From: an uncultured Oscillibacter sp.
GTDB lineage: Bacteria; Bacillota; Clostridia; Oscillospirales; Oscillospiraceae
DNA: 64,000 bases
Reading direction: 5' to 3'
NCBI GenBank assembly: GCA_910584995.1
Contig: CAJUDW010000013.1
Span: forward strand, 1 to 64,000
Positions 1 to 7,683 of this stretch are shown in pieces. The translations under genes and the position numbers were made by a program. The stretch's first letter is position 1, and every line of letters starts with the position of its first letter. The notes beneath the pieces are model-generated. The model saw only the letters and a program-made list of their open reading frames with translations. It did no database searches and was not told the origin of the DNA.

Positions 1-407
1 GGAGGGAAAAAACGAAAGGCAGGAAGCGGCACATCGTAGTGGATGTGCTGGGCTGCTTGTTGTCTGTTGTGGTTCATGCTGCCAATATTCATGACACAAA
101 AGGTGGGATATTTGCTGCGAAACGAGGGTATGGGCGGTATCCGTCTATCCAAAAGTTCTGTGCAGATGCTGGATATCGTGGCACTTTTGTTGCGGATGCG
201 AAGGGTCAACTCGGCCTTGACGTTGATATTTCGGAAAAAATCAAACCTCATCAATGGGAAAAGCTCCCTTGGCGATGGGTGGTCGAACGTACCCTCTCCT
301 GGCTCAACCATTCCAGACGTCTCAGCAAAGATTATGAGATTTCCGTCTCTTCTGCTGAGGCTATGGTTAAAATCTCCCATTTCCATACCTTACTCAAACG
401 CTTATGA
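1..407 (+). CDS. IS5-family transposase, C-terminal part (cut by window edge)
   Basis: The reading frame is open from the left edge, so the gene starts outside the window. The visible ~134 residues begin with a KGRKRHIVVD stretch followed by DVLG and VVVHAANIHD. This is the hallmark of the DDE catalytic core of IS5 (IS427/IS1031-like) transposases. RRLSKDYE near the end, with the preceding WVVERTLSWL, matches the conserved C-terminal Y-(2)-R-(3)-E-(6)-K type block around the catalytic Glu (VVERTLSWL). The enzyme would cut and paste its own element. The 15-20 bases after the stop (ATACAGCTTCTAAG) could be the right terminal repeat, but the left end is not available to confirm this. Whether the copy is intact cannot be judged. 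Confidence 0.9.
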   Translation, partial: REKTKGRKRHIVVDVLGCLLSVVVHAANIHDTKGGIFAAKRGYGRYPSIQKFCADAGYRGTFVADAKGQLGLDVDISEKIKPHQWEKLPWRWVVERTLSWLNHSRRLSKDYEISVSSAEAMVKISHFHTLLKRL

Positions 408-625
408 ATACAGCTTCTAAGTCAAGCCCTCGGGTTATTTGTACATGTATGAAGAAAGATGTTGGGTATAGGCATGAATATAGAAATTAGAATCGAAAGC
501 AACGGATCAGGGAAGAAGGGTACACTTCACTACCGATAAGAATCGTCGGCAGGGACAAATACAGTAGAAATAAAATTCGAAAGCCCCTAGGCTTTGCCAG
601 TAAAAGACCCCCATAAGGGCATTAG

Positions 626-652
626 AAGACCACCCGTTATACGGGTGGTCTT
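626..652 (-). terminator. Hairpin after the ABC-2 exporter operon
   Basis: A perfect 11-bp stem (AAGACCACCCG with CGGGTGGTCTT) and a 5-nt loop lie 4 bases beyond the stop of the minus-strand ATPase gene. There is no real T-tract on either side, so it may be a weak terminator or an mRNA 3'-end stabiliser. The remaining 408-625 interval shows no convincing gene. Confidence 0.6.
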
Positions 653-656
653 GACT

Positions 657-1316
657 TTACCTGGGGCAGTCTGTCTCCCGTTCACTCAAAATCCCCTGAT
701 CCATCTCCCAGACCCTGTCGCACAGTTCCCGTACGTCGTCGGAACTGTGGGTCGCCAGGAGGATTGTGCATCCCTGGGCCTTCAAACCCAGGAACAGATC
801 CCGCATCTCCCGGACGCCCTTATTGTCCAGGCCGTTCATGGGCTCGTCCAGAATCAGGAGCCTGGGCCGCTCCATGATCGCCTGGGCAATCCCCAGGCGC
901 TGGCGCATACCCATGGAATATTTCCCCACATGTTTCCGGTTGTCCGGATCCAGCCCTGTCATCCGGATAGCCTCCCGGATCTTTTCGTTCCCAATCTGTC
1001 CCCGAAGGGAGGCCAGGAATTTCAGGTTGCGGAAACCGGAGTAATGAGGCAGGAACCCCGGCGACTCAATGATAGCCCCCACATCCTCCGGTACGGTACG
1101 CCCGCCGCCTATAGGCCGGCCATCCACCAGGATGCGCCCGCTGGTAAGCGGTGTAAGGCCCAGGATACACTTGAACAGGACGGTCTTTCCGGAACCGTTG
1201 CGGCCTATGATCCCGTGGATTTTCCCGGCCTCAAAGGACACGGACACGTCCTGTAGGGCAGCCTGGGATCCGAAATGCTTGACAGCGTGCTCCACAAGAA
1301 TGATGGGATCCATCAT
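657..1316 (-). CDS. ABC transporter ATP-binding protein (ABC-2 exporter type)
   Basis: This 219-aa single nucleotide-binding domain powers the two permeases encoded just upstream. Walker A is GRNGSGKT at residues 38-45. An ABC signature-like YSMGMRQRL lies near residue 133, Walker B with its catalytic Glu is RLLILDEP, and the H-loop is in LLATHS. The SMGM-Q form of the signature is typical of small DrrA/CcmA/LolD-like exporters of the ABC-2 group. The start codon overlaps the stop of the preceding permease by 4 bases (ATGA), and GAGGAGG sits in front of it, so translation is coupled. It is the last gene of a four-gene minus-strand operon. The substrate is unknown; lipids, peptides or drugs are usual for this group. 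Confidence 0.92.
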   Translation of the reverse strand: MMDPIILVEHAVKHFGSQAALQDVSVSFEAGKIHGIIGRNGSGKTVLFKCILGLTPLTSGRILVDGRPIGGGRTVPEDVGAIIESPGFLPHYSGFRNLKFLASLRGQIGNEKIREAIRMTGLDPDNRKHVGKYSMGMRQRLGIAQAIMERPRLLILDEPMNGLDNKGVREMRDLFLGLKAQGCTILLATHSSDDVRELCDRVWEMDQGILSERETDCPR

Positions 1317-2152
1317 AAATCCTCCTCCCTGGTTGTCAGTTCGTATTTGTGTATGGTCAGCAGAATCAGCGCGGCCAAAACCGTGTCGCAGAGGATGAGC
1401 CCCCTGCAGGCCCAGGCGGCTGTGAGACGGGCGTCATAGCCGCTCAGGATCAAGGACAGGTTCCCCCAGGACACCGGTGACAGGTGGAGATAGCGGTAAA
1501 CCATATCAAAATGGAACATGGGAGGCAGCAGCACAAAGCCCGTGGCAATGCCCACGCCCAGGGGCTTCCCCAGCCAGAGATTTGCCAGGAACAAAAAGAG
1601 CCCCAGAAAGATCCCCACGCCCCACATCAGCGCGAAGGACAGAAATGTGGCGGTGACGGCAGGGTAGCTGCTCACCACATTGAAGGAAAAGGATATGGTG
1701 CCAAAGCTATAGGAGGAGCCTGCCCGGCTCAAGGTCTCAATGACTTTTCCCCAGTCCGCCCCTGGCTGGGAATAGGGCAGCGTCAGCAGGATAGACAGAA
1801 GAAAAATGATAAAAAAGTAGACAAAAGAGGCAAAAACCACATAGAGCATCTGTCCCACGGCCCATGTGTACCGCCCGGTGCGGAGCAGGACGAATACCTG
1901 CTGCTGATCCAGGAAGGGGGCGTCGCATAAAAACAGGACAAGGGCCAGCGTCAGGAGCAGGGAGACAATCCCGTTGGAGAAGAGGTGGGGGAACAGCCAG
2001 GGATTGACGGAATACCCCACTTCTTTGCAGAAGGCCCGGATGGGGGAGAGGGTATCGTGAAGGTAAAAGAAGAGGAAGGCGCAGACCACCCGGATTTTGG
2101 GATTCCCCCGCCATTTCAGGAAGGTGTTCCAACAGCATTTCAGACTAACCAT
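1313..2152 (-). CDS. ABC-2 type permease subunit, second of two
   Basis: A 279-aa membrane protein. The start chosen is the ATG at 2152, which has AAAGGAG just upstream. The open frame extends further upstream, but that part is low-complexity and lies inside the previous gene. About six hydrophobic segments are visible (for example around FSNGIVSLLLTLALVLFLC and MLYVVFASFVYFFIIFLLS). There are no soluble domains. It overlaps the previous permease by 8 bases and the ATPase gene by 4, the tight packing expected of subunits of one complex. Family assignment rests on topology and context rather than a strong motif, so ABC-2 permease is an inference supported by its neighbours. Confidence 0.78.
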   Translation of the reverse strand: MVSLKCCWNTFLKWRGNPKIRVVCAFLFFYLHDTLSPIRAFCKEVGYSVNPWLFPHLFSNGIVSLLLTLALVLFLCDAPFLDQQQVFVLLRTGRYTWAVGQMLYVVFASFVYFFIIFLLSILLTLPYSQPGADWGKVIETLSRAGSSYSFGTISFSFNVVSSYPAVTATFLSFALMWGVGIFLGLFLFLANLWLGKPLGVGIATGFVLLPPMFHFDMVYRYLHLSPVSWGNLSLILSGYDARLTAAWACRGLILCDTVLAALILLTIHKYELTTREEDL

Positions 2153-2948
2153 TCCGCCGCTCCTTTCCCCCATGGATAACAAAGAGCGTACCGAAAAGGG
2201 CGGCCGCTGCCAGCAGGAACCCGCAGGAGTAGCAGAAATCCGCCGCCCGGGTGGAAAACCCCGGGGTCTGGAAATATACGGCGAAGAACTGGAACTGCCG
2301 GGGACAGTCAGGCAACAGGCTGCGAAAGAGGATGTCCTGGGTATAGTACAGCAGCAGGGGCGACGCCAGGACGGCAAAGCTGTTCCGGATATATCCGGAG
2401 ATCCAGAGGCCGGCGACGCTGAAAAGCCCGCTGCCCAGGGCCAGGATGGTGATGATGATCAGGAGGCCGAACAGCGGCTGGCCCGGCTTCCATGTCCGGT
2501 AGCCCGTGCTGTCCAGATAGATATCGCCGTCCAGGGGCCGGGAGAAGGAGAGGATCCATAGGAAAGAAGCCGCCGCCAGGGCCATCGTGAGGGCGGAGGA
2601 GAGGAAGGCGGCGCAGCATTTGGCCGCGCAGTAGATCCTGACAGGGCAGCGGGACGCTGCCTGCCGCAGAAATCCGCTGCGCCAATCCTCGCAGTAGGAG
2701 AGGCCGTGGGGCAGGACACCCCAGATCAAGTAGAGAAGGCCCATGGAGCCGATAACGGCATACTCCAGCAGATAGGCGGCGGAGACATCCCTGTCTGTGG
2801 AGGCATAAACCTGGACCCCCATAAGCATGGTGGCCAGCGACGCCAGATACCCGGCAGGGAAAAGGACGTTTTGCAGGGCGCGCCGGAGTTCCATCCGGAA
2901 GGCCCTGAAAAAACACAGGCATCCGGGGGCAGCCACTATCTTGTCCAT
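2145..2948 (-). CDS. ABC-2 type permease subunit, first of two
   Basis: A 267-aa integral membrane protein with a short cytoplasmic start (FFRAFRMELRRALQN, the usual amphipathic entry of ABC-2 permeases) followed by about six hydrophobic stretches. A hydrophilic loop after the fourth (DGDIYLDSTGYRTWKPGQ) probably faces outside. Its start overlaps the end of the upstream lipoprotein gene by 13 bases, and its stop overlaps the start of the second permease. It is expected to form a heterodimeric channel with that permease, driven by the ATPase at 657-1316. The function of the transporter is not evident from sequence. Confidence 0.75.
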   Translation of the reverse strand: MDKIVAAPGCLCFFRAFRMELRRALQNVLFPAGYLASLATMLMGVQVYASTDRDVSAAYLLEYAVIGSMGLLYLIWGVLPHGLSYCEDWRSGFLRQAASRCPVRIYCAAKCCAAFLSSALTMALAAASFLWILSFSRPLDGDIYLDSTGYRTWKPGQPLFGLLIIITILALGSGLFSVAGLWISGYIRNSFAVLASPLLLYYTQDILFRSLLPDCPRQFQFFAVYFQTPGFSTRAADFCYSCGFLLAAAALFGTLFVIHGGKERRNG

Positions 2949-4057
2949 ACAATCTCCTTTCCTGTCAGGGCGTCCAGGAGGTGGTGATGGCGATTGGAAA
3001 AGCTTTCCCCGGTTTCCTCGTCGGTAACGCAGTCCACATCGTTGACAATGACCCGCCAGGAGGGGATCAGCCCGGCGCCACTGGAGGGCATGACGTACTC
3101 CAGGGAAACCTGCTGGATGATGACCGGGTAGGGGAGGATGATCTTGTCATATTTTCCGGCAATCAATTCCCGAGCCGCCGCGGGGTCGGGCATATCCACA
3201 GGCTGCCCCGGCTTTACCACCTCAAAGGGGGAAAGGATGCATAGGAATTCGATGCCCCGGGGGGAATAGACGGCCTCGATATGGGGCCCGGGGTACTTGA
3301 CGCCCTCCCGGGAGAAGGGGATGCCGCCGTACTGGCCCTGAAACGACAGATAGTAGCACTCGTCCTCCTTGCCCCAGGACTGGAGCGGGATCTGTATCTT
3401 CTCTTGGGTTTCGTAGTCAAAATCGTACCGGGGATTGCTTTTGTCCAGAAAGGCCAGCGTTTCCCGGGAGAGGGGGGAGACGATCACAGCCTCCATGCTC
3501 TCCCCCAGTTTTTTGCAGCCTATCTGCCCCAGGGCGGAGCGGACAGCTGCCTCCGCTTCCGCCGCCGGGGCGAAGTCCAGATCCCCATCCCGGGGCAGAT
3601 CGTCCACGTTGTTCAGATTGAAGGAGCCCATATCGGCGGGGTTGTTGATTACCAGGTTATCGAACATTTCCTGGTACCATAGGGTACGGAAATAGAGGTC
3701 GGAATCCAGCTTCCCCCGGGAACTGTTTGTGATATGAAGGTAGGAGCCGGATGCCCCTCTTACGTTATAACCCCTGCGCCCGTTGTCCTCCCGGCTGTTT
3801 TCTTCCAGGATGGGATCCTCCGGGAAAAACAGGGCTTTGGCCGCCTCCTCATCCAGGACGCAGAGCCGGATTTCCAGCAGATCGTAGCATACGGCGCCGG
3901 GATCGATGGGGGAAAAAGCGCCGTCATCGAAAGTTGCCTCATAGGCCAGTTGTGGGGATTCCGCCTGGGGCCCTGATGTTCCGTCCGGCGTGCTCCGGGC
4001 GCATCCGGCCTGAAACAGAAGGGACAGGAGCAGCAGCGCGGTGAGGAAATGTTTCAT
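2936..4057 (-). CDS. Predicted lipoprotein, first gene of the ABC-2 operon
   Basis: A 373-aa secreted protein with a classical lipoprotein signal: MKHFL, a leucine-rich core, then a lipobox FQAGC that makes Cys-19 or so the lipidated residue. The ATG at 4057 is preferred because GGGAGG lies 8 bases upstream; an earlier in-frame codon has no such site. The body has no domain I recognise. It is acidic, with several aromatic-rich beta-like segments (YYLSFQGQYGG, YPGPHIEAVYSPRG). Since it opens an exporter operon, it may be an accessory or substrate-handling surface subunit, or an immunity-type factor. That is inference. Lgt, encoded at 26672-27694, would modify it. Confidence 0.8.
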   Translation of the reverse strand: MKHFLTALLLLSLLFQAGCARSTPDGTSGPQAESPQLAYEATFDDGAFSPIDPGAVCYDLLEIRLCVLDEEAAKALFFPEDPILEENSREDNGRRGYNVRGASGSYLHITNSSRGKLDSDLYFRTLWYQEMFDNLVINNPADMGSFNLNNVDDLPRDGDLDFAPAAEAEAAVRSALGQIGCKKLGESMEAVIVSPLSRETLAFLDKSNPRYDFDYETQEKIQIPLQSWGKEDECYYLSFQGQYGGIPFSREGVKYPGPHIEAVYSPRGIEFLCILSPFEVVKPGQPVDMPDPAAARELIAGKYDKIILPYPVIIQQVSLEYVMPSSGAGLIPSWRVIVNDVDCVTDEETGESFSNRHHHLLDALTGKEIVWTR

Positions 4058-4170
4058 AAAAAAACCTCCCTGCAATCAGTATTTTTGGGTTTCCTGCTTT
4101 TATATCCCTTCCGGGCGGCTTTTCGTTACAGGGAAAGAAAAAATTTTTCTTTTTTCGCGAAAATTCTTCC

Positions 4171-4199
4171 TTTTCCCGCAGGAAATTTTATGTTATACT
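4171..4199 (+). promoter_or_regulatory. Promoter with extended -10 for the SLH gene
   Basis: TATACT at 4194-4199 is preceded by TG one base upstream (extended -10). A poor -35 (TTTTCC) sits 17 bp away. The region upstream is strongly AT-rich (4130-4190), unusual for this genome and typical of an UP-like segment. The SLH gene starts 134 bp downstream. Confidence 0.6.
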
Positions 4200-4333
4200 G
4201 ATCCCGATACAGAAACAAGGCGGCGGCCCGGCGGTTTCCGGGGAAGGCTGCGGATGAAGAGAGAGACAGAACGGGACCGCAGGCGGACTGCGGACGGGTA
4301 TTTTTGAAAACCTGCGGGTGGGGAGGAACTGCG

Positions 4334-5635
4334 ATGAAAAAGCGGATTGGAACGGTGCTTTTGGCCCTCAGCCTTGTGCTGAGCCTGCTGCCGGGAGCGG
4401 CCCTGGCGGCGGGCAGCGGCAGGGGGGACGGAACGGGGGACCGGTACACGGACGCCCCGGGCCGTAATGCCGGCGCGGTACTGACAGTGGATCAGGCGGC
4501 GGGAGGCGGATACCCGGAGATCATCATCCAGCCCACCCCGCAGAATCCCGCCGTGCAGGTGGAGCAGCCGGACAAGGCGGCTTATCAGTGGTATCAGATC
4601 ACAGAGGACGGGGAGATCCTTTTGGAGGATCAGACCAGGGCATCCCTTTTTGCCGGGCCGGGGCAGTACCTGTGCCGGGTTACCTGGGCGGAGTGGGGCC
4701 GTACCCTGGCCAGTAGCGTTGTGGCTATTTCGGATTCCTCCTTTGGCATATTCGGCCAGGTGAAGGACGCAGGCGGCAGCAACCGCACCGCCTCCACCCA
4801 CCGGATTGAGATGCCGGAGAGCATCCCCGGCGGGGAAATTGAAGTCTCTTTGTCCAACGCGCCCAAGAAGAGCACCATCACCGTCACCGCCACGCCGGAT
4901 AAGGGATATACCATCGGCATTGTGACCGTGGTGGAGGACGACGGCCGGGCCGTCCCCCTGGCGGGGAAGAGCGGCGGCAGGTTTACCTTCGTGATGCCTG
5001 CGGGGAAGGTCTTTGTGAACGCCAGATTTGTGAAAATTGATACCGGCTATCAGGACTGCGCCAGGGACAACAGCTGTCCTGCGGCCGCCTACACCGATCT
5101 CAGCCCCCAGGCATGGTATCATGACGGGATGCATTACAGTTTGGAGAAGGGCCTTGTGGGCGGCTATGAGGGGGGCTGGTTCGACCCTTCCGGGGAGACC
5201 AGCCGGGCGATGGTGGTGACCATGCTCTGGCGGATGGAAGGTTATCCCATTGCAGGGGGCGCGGTTCCCTTCACCGATGTGGAGGAGGATGCCTGGTGCG
5301 CCGGGGCCATCCGCTGGGCGGCCTCCGAGTCGGTGGCTGGGGGCTTCAGCGACGGCACCTTCCACCCCGACAGCCCCGTTACCCGGGAGCAGCTGGCGGC
5401 CATGCTGTACCGCTATTTGCAGTATAAAGGCGGCGGCTTCAAGGGGATGTGGAATTTCCCCCTGCGATTTGACGACGCAGGAGAGGTGTCCCAGTGGGCC
5501 AGGGAGGCCCTGTGCTGGATGACCATGAAGGGCGTCATAAGCGGCAAGGACGGCAATTTGCTGGATCCCCAGGGCAAAGCCACCCGGGCGCAGGCTACCG
5601 TCATGCTTATGCGGTTCTGCACCATGGGGAGGTAA
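4334..5635 (+). CDS. SLH-domain cell-surface protein
   Basis: A 433-aa secreted protein. It begins with a Sec signal peptide (MKKRIGTVLLALSLVLSLL then GAALAA, cleavage after ALA). A beta-rich middle part contains an Ig/FN3-like segment (AYQWYQITEDGE) and a VTATPDKGYTI module of the kind found in surface repeats. Three SLH repeats follow at about residues 253-312, 313-378 and 379-433, each with the FxDV/W...A...G.F.P...TR.....M pattern. SLH trimers bind pyruvylated secondary wall polymer, which fits the CsaB-domain enzyme encoded at 7684-9930. The ATG at 4334 has GGGGAGG 8 bases upstream; an in-frame ATG 30 bases earlier would spoil the signal peptide. Confidence 0.9.
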   Translation: MKKRIGTVLLALSLVLSLLPGAALAAGSGRGDGTGDRYTDAPGRNAGAVLTVDQAAGGGYPEIIIQPTPQNPAVQVEQPDKAAYQWYQITEDGEILLEDQTRASLFAGPGQYLCRVTWAEWGRTLASSVVAISDSSFGIFGQVKDAGGSNRTASTHRIEMPESIPGGEIEVSLSNAPKKSTITVTATPDKGYTIGIVTVVEDDGRAVPLAGKSGGRFTFVMPAGKVFVNARFVKIDTGYQDCARDNSCPAAAYTDLSPQAWYHDGMHYSLEKGLVGGYEGGWFDPSGETSRAMVVTMLWRMEGYPIAGGAVPFTDVEEDAWCAGAIRWAASESVAGGFSDGTFHPDSPVTREQLAAMLYRYLQYKGGGFKGMWNFPLRFDDAGEVSQWAREALCWMTMKGVISGKDGNLLDPQGKATRAQATVMLMRFCTMGR

Positions 5636-5673
5636 GGCCGGTTCCCCGGATGTTTTGCGGATGGGACATAATC

Positions 5674-5713
5674 AAAAAAACCAGGACAGCCAATTTTGGC
5701 TGTCCTGGTTTTT
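5674..5713. terminator. Bidirectional terminator between convergent genes
   Basis: A 13-bp stem (CCAGGACAGCCA... at 5681-5693 with its complement at 5696-5708) is flanked by an A-run (5674-5680) and a T-run (5709-5713). It should stop transcription from both the SLH gene and the convergent TPM gene. Confidence 0.9.
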
Positions 5714-5720
5714 CCGCTGT

Positions 5721-6824
5721 TTACCGGCGTCCGCCGAAGCCGCCGCCCCGGGATCCACCCCCGAAGCCGCCGCCTCTCGATCCGCCGCCAAAGCCGCCTC
5801 CGCGGCTCCCGCCGAAGGATCCACCGCCAAAGCTGCCTCCGCGGCTCCCGCCGAAGGATCCGCCGCCAAAGCCGCCTCCGCGGCTCCCGCTGGAGGAACC
5901 ACCGCCAAAGCCGCCTCCGCGGCCTCCGCCGAAGGATCCGCCGCCAAAGCCGCCTCCGCGGCCTCCGCCAAAGGATCCGCCGCCGAAGCCGCCGCCACGG
6001 GAACCGGGCCGTCCCGTAAAGCTGCCGCCCCCAGTCCGGGGCTGTCCGCCGCCTGCCGGAGGCCTGGGCCCGCCGCTGCGGGGCGGGGGAGGCGGCCGGT
6101 GACGGAACCAGCGTCCGCCGGGCCGGTGCCAAAACAGGATGGGCCGGTAGACCACCGGCGGCATGGGCATGCCGCCATAGCTGCGGTACCAGCTGCGGTA
6201 GCGCATACTGTCAATCAGGCTGCATACAAACACCAGGATCACCAGCAGGATGATCAGCTGCAGGATCAGGCCAAACCCGATTCCCTGGCTGGAACTTTGG
6301 GAGGACTGGGAGTAGAAGAAATCCTGATGGATGTGGGAGAACAGGTTGGAAACGCCGGTATCGTACCGGGCCGCTTGAAAGTCCTCATACAGGTAGCTGT
6401 CCAGATATGCGGACTCCCGTCCGGAAAAGCGATCGGTGAACCGCCCGCTGGAGAGCAGGTAGCAGTTGCCGGCGGCGGGGTCCATCAGCAGGATGGCGTC
6501 GTTCTCCCCCAGTTGCAGCTTTTCCGCCCAGGCCCATGCGGCCTCCTCCAGATCCCCGGCGTTCTCCTCGGAGACCACCGCCAGGATGCTTCCGCCCAGC
6601 TGATCCCAGTTGGCGTTGTATAGGCAAAGCGTTTCCTCCGTCCGGTCGGAGAGGAGCCGGGCTTCGTCCACAATATAGGGCCGGAACTCCCCGATAGGCA
6701 TATCCACCAGACCGGTGTCCGGCGAGACGGCGTCGGGCCGCCGGGAAAGCCCCAGCAGGGAGGCGGCGGCAATGGCAAGTGCCATCACAAGTACCGCCAC
6801 AGAGCGTTTTTTGAATATCTTCAT
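5721..6824 (-). CDS. TPM-domain membrane protein with long Gly-rich tail
   Basis: A 367-aa protein. It has an N-terminal signal anchor (VAVLVMALAIAAASLLGL), a TPM domain from about residue 50 (YIVDEARLLS... then GENDAILLMDPAAGNCYLLSSG near residue 110-125), a transmembrane helix near residues 182-202 (LILQLIILLVILVFVCSLI), a basic/aromatic linker, and a tail of about 100 residues made of GGGFGGGSFGGGR-like repeats. This is the standard build of YgcG/TPM proteins, whose role (reported acid phosphatase or photosystem repair in homologues) is unsettled in Firmicutes. AGGAGGAATGGT precedes the start. It converges on the SLH gene and shares its terminator. Confidence 0.88.
   Translation of the reverse strand: MKIFKKRSVAVLVMALAIAAASLLGLSRRPDAVSPDTGLVDMPIGEFRPYIVDEARLLSDRTEETLCLYNANWDQLGGSILAVVSEENAGDLEEAAWAWAEKLQLGENDAILLMDPAAGNCYLLSSGRFTDRFSGRESAYLDSYLYEDFQAARYDTGVSNLFSHIHQDFFYSQSSQSSSQGIGFGLILQLIILLVILVFVCSLIDSMRYRSWYRSYGGMPMPPVVYRPILFWHRPGGRWFRHRPPPPPRSGGPRPPAGGGQPRTGGGSFTGRPGSRGGGFGGGSFGGGRGGGFGGGSFGGGRGGGFGGGSSSGSRGGGFGGGSFGGSRGGSFGGGSFGGSRGGGFGGGSRGGGFGGGSRGGGFGGRR
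5724..6005. repeat. Tandem coding repeats (Gly-rich tail of the TPM gene)
   Basis: Degenerate direct repeats of about 27-48 bp built on GCCGCCTCCGCGG/CTCCCGCCGAAGGATC units encode the GGGSFGGGR tail. Units differ mainly at third positions and by Ser/Arg swaps, so they expanded by duplication and then drifted. Copy number is likely to vary between strains. Confidence 0.85.
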
Positions 6825-6938
6825 ACCATTCCTCCTCCACGAGGCTGACAGTGTCCGCCGCCCGGCCTGGGCAAGTTCCCGGCAGCCGGGGCAGGCTGAA
6901 AAATTTTCCTGCTTCTTTTTTGCCGGGAAAAGGCCTAG

Positions 6939-6970
6939 AACCGGTATTCACAGGCGATGAAGGCCGTCCG
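6939..6970 (+). repeat. Dispersed 32-bp intergenic repeat, copy 1
   Basis: This 32-bp block centred on GTATTCACAGGCG and AGGCCGTCCG recurs in the same orientation at 48906-48937 with three differences. It also sits within an outer inverted repeat (AAAAGGCC at 6928-6935, GGCCTTTT near 6971-6978), which may end the DUF4330 transcript. The rest of 6825-7095 shows no gene. Confidence 0.6.
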
Positions 6971-7095
6971 GGCCTTTTGCAGCTTAGATGCGTGAAAAAA
7001 TCTTGAACTACATCTGGTATTCCCGGGGAAGGGGTGCCTTGCAGGAGGGCAGAGTCCCCGTCTATCCGGCATCCTCCGCCGGTGAGTACAGGGCC

Positions 7096-7566
7096 TTACT
7101 CCCAGCTGACGTCAATAATGGTGCCGTCCTGGAATTCGATATATTCGCTCTTGAGGATGTAATCGGTTTTGCCGATCCGAACCTCCTGGTCACCCACCTT
7201 GGTGGTCATAACGTCCCCGGAGGGCGTGGTGGTCTGGGCGGTGAAAATCAGGGAGACATGATCCGGATCCTCCATCCACTGGCCGTTTGGCCCCGGCACG
7301 TAGAAGGGCAGCTTCTCCACAGATAGGATTTCCCCGCCCACCAGCTGGCCGGAGGCCATCAGGGGGGAGGGCAGGTGATTCATACAGGTTTCGTACAGTT
7401 CCACAGGCACCTCTTCGCATTTAACCTTGTAGGTCACGTTCACAAGGGGGCCCTCCCCGGTCTTCCGGGTAGCCAGCTTGTAGCCCATAAACACCACGAT
7501 GGCCGCCAAAAGGACCAAGGCGATGACGTCGATGATATTGAATTTTTTCGTTTTTTTCTGTTCCAT
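7096..7566 (-). CDS. DUF4330 family membrane-anchored protein
   Basis: A 156-aa protein with a short basic N-terminus (MEQKKTKKFNIIDV), one transmembrane helix (IALVLLAAIVVFMGYKL, about residues 14-30) and an outside beta-rich domain with the VTYKVKCEEVP...Y and DxxxIxxSEYIEFxDGT pattern of DUF4330. Such proteins are commonly encoded beside polysaccharide and S-layer biosynthesis genes. Here the divergent neighbour is the glycosyltransferase/CsaB fusion. The ATG at 7566 is preferred over the one 12 bases earlier because GGAGG lies 7 bases before it. The molecular function is unknown. Confidence 0.8.
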   Translation of the reverse strand: MEQKKTKKFNIIDVIALVLLAAIVVFMGYKLATRKTGEGPLVNVTYKVKCEEVPVELYETCMNHLPSPLMASGQLVGGEILSVEKLPFYVPGPNGQWMEDPDHVSLIFTAQTTTPSGDVMTTKVGDQEVRIGKTDYILKSEYIEFQDGTIIDVSWE

Positions 7567-7605
7567 AGCTTCCTCCATGCCGGATTTCTCAGATTTTTGA
7601 ATAGG

Positions 7606-7634
7606 TGGACAATAACCGAAAAGTATTGTATACT
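7606..7634 (+). promoter_or_regulatory. Sigma-A promoter of the GT4-CsaB gene
   Basis: TGGACA at 7606-7611 and TATACT at 7629-7634 with a 17-bp spacer. The start codon lies 50 bp downstream of the -10, with AAGGAAGG before it. Confidence 0.8.
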
Positions 7635-7683
7635 ATTTTCCGGAAATCCACAAGACCATTTTCACAAAAGGAAGGCCCTTTTC

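Noticed and set aside
5494..6102. Pro/Lys-rich plus-strand frame with PPPKPPPR repeats
   Set aside because: It is the complement of the Gly-rich tail of the TPM gene, which has a domain, signal and ribosome site; the Pro-rich frame has none.
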